From an uncultured Oscillospiraceae bacterium (lineage in GTDB: Bacteria > Bacillota > Clostridia > Oscillospirales > Oscillospiraceae): 15,923 nt of DNA. Position 1 is the stretch's first letter; every line of letters begins with the position of its first letter. Under the pieces are notes generated by a model. That model was not told the DNA's origin and ran no database searches. It was given only the letters and a program-made list of their open reading frames with translations. The position numbers and the translations under genes are program-made. Positions 13,510 through 15,923 of this stretch are shown in pieces. The stretch covers positions 1 to 15,923 of the forward strand of contig CAKTXB010000018.1 of assembly GCA_934630555.1 (NCBI GenBank), given 5' to 3'.

Positions 13510-14252
13510 GTCGCTTCCTCCCGGTCATCAAAGCGATAGAGGGCTTCCAGCGCGACGCGGATCTCGTCGCGCTCACCGCGGGCGGCAGCATCTTCACCAT
13601 CGACGTAGCCGCCGATGGCGTCAGCGGTGTCTTCGCCGTAGACGACGACGTTATTGAGGATGGAGGCGGTATGGACGCCGCGCAGGCGGCCGATGGTGAA
13701 CAACGCTGCCGTTTCCATATCCGCGCCCAGAACGCCTTTGGAGGACCAGTAAGCGCTCTCCTGCTCGTTTTCATCGTGGTAGAAGCTCTCATGACTGTGG
13801 GCCAGGCCGACATGGCTGCGGCAGCCGAGGTCTTTGGCGCTTTCCATGCAGCATTGCAGCAGCACCGGGTCGGCCACGGCCGGGTAGCGGACGTCGACAT
13901 AGGCCTTGGACGCGCCGTCATCACGGACTGCGCCGCAGACGAGGATCAGGTCGCCCAGAGCGATCCCCTTTTGCAGCGCGCCGCACGAGCCGATGCGGAT
14001 CATGGCCTTGACGCCGATGTTGTGGAGCTCCTCCACGGCGATACCGGCAGAGCTGCCGCCGATGCCGGTGGACAGGGCCAGAACGCGTACGCCGCGGTAG
14101 GTGCCGCACAGGCTGCGGAACTCGCGGTTATAGGCCAGCTCCCGCACATTTTCAAGATGGGCCGCGATGCGGTCGAGCCGGGCCGGGTCGCCGGGCAGAA
14201 TGGCATAGTCGATGCCCAGCGTTTCATCCAGGCAGATATGAGGCTGCTTCAT
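13506..14252 (-). CDS. Nucleoside phosphorylase (PNP/UDP family 1)
   Basis: A 248-residue enzyme of the purine nucleoside / uridine phosphorylase superfamily, which cleaves nucleosides with phosphate to base and (deoxy)ribose 1-phosphate. Visible are PGDP (20-23), the phosphate-binding GIGGSS (63-68), RIGSCG (86-91) and the ribose-binding Met-Glu in ADMETAALF (Glu180). GIGGSSAGIAVEEL and the RIGSCGAL pattern resemble uridine phosphorylases as much as DeoD, so the base preference is left open. The ATG at 14252 was chosen for the AGGAGG site eight bases upstream; an in-frame ATG 18 codons earlier has no such site and would start upstream of the -10 box. It is first in a two-gene unit with the azoreductase-like gene and adds a phosphorolytic route beside the two hydrolases. 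Confidence 0.88.
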   Translation of the reverse strand: MKQPHICLDETLGIDYAILPGDPARLDRIAAHLENVRELAYNREFRSLCGTYRGVRVLALSTGIGGSSAGIAVEELHNIGVKAMIRIGSCGALQKGIALGDLILVCGAVRDDGASKAYVDVRYPAVADPVLLQCCMESAKDLGCRSHVGLAHSHESFYHDENEQESAYWSSKGVLGADMETAALFTIGRLRGVHTASILNNVVVYGEDTADAIGGYVDGEDAAARGERDEIRVALEALYRFDDREEAT

Positions 14253-14277
14253 ACGGTTTCCTCCTGTTTTTTCTTTT

Positions 14278-14306
14278 ATCCTATCACAATCGCGTGCGGG
14301 CTGCAA
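14278..14306 (-). promoter_or_regulatory. Promoter of the phosphorylase-azoreductase unit
   Basis: On the minus strand there is -35 TTGCAG (14301-14306), a 17-base spacer, and -10 TAGGAT (14278-14283) preceded by TGA, which makes it an extended -10. The start codon is 26 bases further on. Confidence 0.65.
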
Positions 14307-14343
14307 GTGAAAACCTTGCGGTATGTGCTTTGCGGGCGGATGG

Positions 14344-14369
14344 GGCGGATGAGCTGCCGTTCATCCGCC
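14344..14369. repeat. Hairpin in the phosphorylase / DUF1934 intergenic region
   Basis: GGCGGATGA (14344-14352) and TCATCCGCC (14361-14369) are a perfect 9-bp inverted repeat with an 8-base loop. It lies upstream of the phosphorylase promoter and beyond the probable terminator of the ddl unit. No function is visible. Confidence 0.5.
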
Positions 14370-14380
14370 TTCCCGTACAG

Positions 14381-14421
14381 AAAAGGCTGGCGCAGGACGC
14401 TTGAGCCTGTGCCAGCCCTTT
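14381..14421 (-). terminator. Probable terminator of the ddl-DUF1934 unit
   Basis: On the minus strand GGCTGGCACAGG pairs with CCTGCGCCAGCC (one A-C mismatch) around a 9-base loop, flanked by AAAG and followed by TTTTCTGT. It has the T-run that the hairpin nearer the DUF1934 stop codon lacks. Confidence 0.7.
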
Positions 14422-14445
14422 GGAAATTTGGGGGCGGAACGGTTT

Positions 14446-14475
14446 CAGGGCCGCTGCTTTTTGGCAGCGGCCCTG
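14446..14475 (-). terminator. Strong hairpin right after the DUF1934 stop codon
   Basis: CAGGGCCGCTGC (14446-14457) and GCAGCGGCCCTG (14464-14475) form a perfect 12-bp stem with a 6-base loop, two bases from the stop codon. On the minus strand it is followed by AAACCG, not by T, so it is not a classical intrinsic terminator; it may protect the 3' end or act with the next hairpin. Confidence 0.45.
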
Positions 14476-14477
14476 CT

Positions 14478-14912
14478 TTATGATCCGGGGGTGGTTTTGC
14501 GGACTTCGATGTGATAGCGGTTCGTGCCGCAGGCGGTATGCTCGATCTCGATGTCGTAATCAAGGTCAAAAATGCCGCCGCGCTCGTTGAGCAGAACGGT
14601 CAGGCGCGTGGCGCACACGCGCAGAAGCAGGGCGGCGAAGCCGGTGTCGTAAAGTGAGTCGTGCGGCTGGCCGAGCGCAAAGCGCATTTCGGAGCGGACC
14701 GGGCCGGTGCGCGTGAGGGTGACGACGTTCCCTTCAATGGTGAATGTGGTGAGCGTGCCCTCGAGGCCGGTCATCTGCGTTTCCACGTAGGAAATTTCGG
14801 CAAAGCCCGGCTCATAGTGGTAATGACCCTGGGTGACCAGCTCAATGGTTTCCGGCTCGTCCATGCCGAACTGCTGTGTGCCGGCAATGGAGATGACGGC
14901 GTTCTGCTCCAT
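14478..14912 (-). CDS. DUF1934 family protein (YwiB-like, calycin fold)
   Basis: A 144-residue protein of the DUF1934 family, predicted from family knowledge to be a small beta-barrel with a calycin-like fold; its function is unknown. Visible family marks are YVETQMTGLEGTLT (about 41-54), the VTLTRTGPVRSEMRF strand pair, LYDTGFAALLLRV, and the C-terminal DLDYDIEIEH. The length is normal. The ATG lies one base after the stop of the D-Ala-D-Ala ligase gene, whose last codons supply a GGAG site, so the two are co-transcribed and probably translationally coupled. A role linked to the cell envelope is only a guess from this neighbour. Confidence 0.85.
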   Translation of the reverse strand: MEQNAVISIAGTQQFGMDEPETIELVTQGHYHYEPGFAEISYVETQMTGLEGTLTTFTIEGNVVTLTRTGPVRSEMRFALGQPHDSLYDTGFAALLLRVCATRLTVLLNERGGIFDLDYDIEIEHTACGTNRYHIEVRKTTPGS

Positions 14913-14913
14913 A

Positions 14914-15923
14914 TCAGTGCTCCAGCGCGAGGCCGATGAGCTGGTCGAGCAGCGCGGCATAGGGAATGCCGCTGGCCTCAAACAGCTTTGGGTACATGGA
15001 GATGGACGTGAAGCCCGGGAAGGTGTTGATCTCATTAAAGACGACCTCATTGCCGCTGCGGGTGACGAAGAAATCGACACGGGAGAGGCCCTGGCAGCCC
15101 ATGGCCTGATAGACGCGGATGGCCTGCTCACGCACCTGCTCGGCCACGGCTTCGTCCAGACGGGCCGGGATGTAGAGCTTGGCACAGTCGAGGATGTATT
15201 TGGCGTCGTAGTCATAGAACTCCGCGCCGGAGTCGATCTCGCCGCAGACGGAGGCCACGGGGGTCTCGTTGCCGAGGACGGCGACCTCGATCTCACGGCC
15301 GTCGATGAACTCTTCAACGAGGACCTTTTGATCGTAGCGCAGGGCCTGCTCGAGCGCGGTATGCAGGGCCGCGCGGTCCGCTGCCTTGGCAACGCCGACG
15401 GACGAGCCGGTGCCGGCGGGCTTGACGAACACGGGATAGTCGAGCGAGCGCTCTACGACGTCCATAACGGCGTCGGCGCTGTGCTGCATATCGGAGGCCG
15501 TGACGAGCTGCCAGCGGGCCTGACGGATACCGGCGTGACCGGCGATGAGCTTGGTGATGGTCTTATCCATACACGCGGCCGAGGCGGCGACGTGCGGGCC
15601 GACATAGGGAATGCCCGCGATCTGGAGCAGGCCCTGCACAGAGCCGTCTTCGCCGTTTTCGCCGTGCAGCACGGGGAACACGACATCAATGCGCTCGCGC
15701 ACGACGCAGTCATTTTCAAAGCTCAAAAGCCCCTGTCCGTGGACGGGCGAGATGGCGGCGCGGCGGTTCTCCGGGCAGTCCTGCCACGTGCCGGCGGGCA
15801 GCATGCCGTAGTCTTTGCCGCCGAAGAGCACCCAGTCGCCGTCCTGCGTGATGCCAACGGGAAAAATATTATATTTTTCCGGGTCAAGATGGTTCAGCAC
15901 CGACTCGGCCGAACGCAGCGACA
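14914..15923 (-). CDS. ddl: D-alanine-D-alanine ligase, start outside window
   Basis: An ATP-grasp ligase joining two D-alanines for the peptidoglycan stem peptide. The visible 335 residues carry HGENGEDGSVQG, FVKPAGTGSSVGV (ATP-binding), VEEFIDGREIEV, the omega-loop DYDAKY with the Lys-Tyr pair typical of D-Ala-D-Ala rather than D-Ala-D-Lac enzymes, GLSRVDFF, and NEINTFPGFTSISMYPKLF near the C-terminus. A GTG at 15900 could be taken as a start, but the codons above it read SLRSAES in frame, which is the usual Ddl N-terminal helix after GGRSSEHEV. The gene therefore continues past the right edge and lacks only about 15-20 residues here. It is followed directly by the DUF1934 gene. Confidence 0.95.
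   Translation of the reverse strand, partial: SLRSAESVLNHLDPEKYNIFPVGITQDGDWVLFGGKDYGMLPAGTWQDCPENRRAAISPVHGQGLLSFENDCVVRERIDVVFPVLHGENGEDGSVQGLLQIAGIPYVGPHVAASAACMDKTITKLIAGHAGIRQARWQLVTASDMQHSADAVMDVVERSLDYPVFVKPAGTGSSVGVAKAADRAALHTALEQALRYDQKVLVEEFIDGREIEVAVLGNETPVASVCGEIDSGAEFYDYDAKYILDCAKLYIPARLDEAVAEQVREQAIRVYQAMGCQGLSRVDFFVTRSGNEVVFNEINTFPGFTSISMYPKLFEASGIPYAALLDQLIGLALEH

Noticed and set aside
14253..14306. Upstream in-frame ATG at 14306 as the phosphorylase start
   Set aside because: It lacks a ribosome binding site and would place the start upstream of the -10 box; the ATG at 14252 has a good AGGAGG site.
15898..15900. GTG as the start codon of the D-Ala-D-Ala ligase
   Set aside because: The frame stays open to the window edge and the upstream codons read SLRSAES, a conserved part of the Ddl N-terminus, so the true start lies outside.

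Overview
The window looks like chromosome from a GC-rich Gram-positive Clostridia, most plausibly an Oscillospiraceae-type gut anaerobe. This is inferred from strong GGAGG-type ribosome binding sites, Firmicutes-style lipoprotein leaders followed by Thr/Pro/Ala-rich linkers, a BMP-type nucleoside importer, a DUF1934 gene beside ddl, and compact operons ended by GC-rich hairpins with T-runs. No rRNA, tRNA, CRISPR array, transposase or phage gene was seen.

Layout. (1) 1-1031, minus: the N-terminal part of a sugar-binding lipoprotein, with a promoter and a CcpA/LacI-type operator upstream. (2) 1243-3660, minus: a tight three-gene operon of a MarR regulator, an alpha-oxoamine synthase closest to serine palmitoyltransferase, and a classical SDR reductase with a hydrophobic C-terminus. 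It has a consensus promoter at one end and a terminator at the other. (3) 3948-4460, plus: a nicotinamidase-like cysteine hydrolase behind a roughly 165-nt leader that can fold into a multibranched structure. (4) 4510-5526, minus: adenosine deaminase. (5) 5755-10844, plus: a BMP-family nucleoside-binding lipoprotein, a double-ABC ATPase and two permeases. (6) 10963-12842, plus: two overlapping nucleoside hydrolases. (7) 12925-14252, minus: a nucleoside phosphorylase translationally coupled to a flavodoxin-fold azoreductase-like protein. (8) 14478 to the right edge, minus: D-Ala-D-Ala ligase (its start lies outside the window) and a DUF1934 protein.

The genes from 3948 to 14252 mostly form a nucleoside uptake and salvage district. 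The ABC importer brings nucleosides in. Two hydrolases and a phosphorylase split them into base and sugar, adenosine deaminase converts adenosine to inosine, and the nicotinamidase-like enzyme could use nicotinamide released from nicotinamide nucleosides. This joint role is inferred from gene order and families.

The best candidate for something undescribed is the MarR / serine-palmitoyltransferase-like / SDR operon. Its active-site layout and gene pairing predict formation of a long-chain amino ketone and its reduction to an amino alcohol, as in the first two steps of sphingoid-base synthesis. That would be unexpected in a Clostridia-like genome. The second candidate is the structured leader ahead of the cysteine hydrolase, which fits no riboswitch class I could recognise. 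Every stretch without a gene is shorter than 300 bases, and each is described through its promoters, operators and hairpins.
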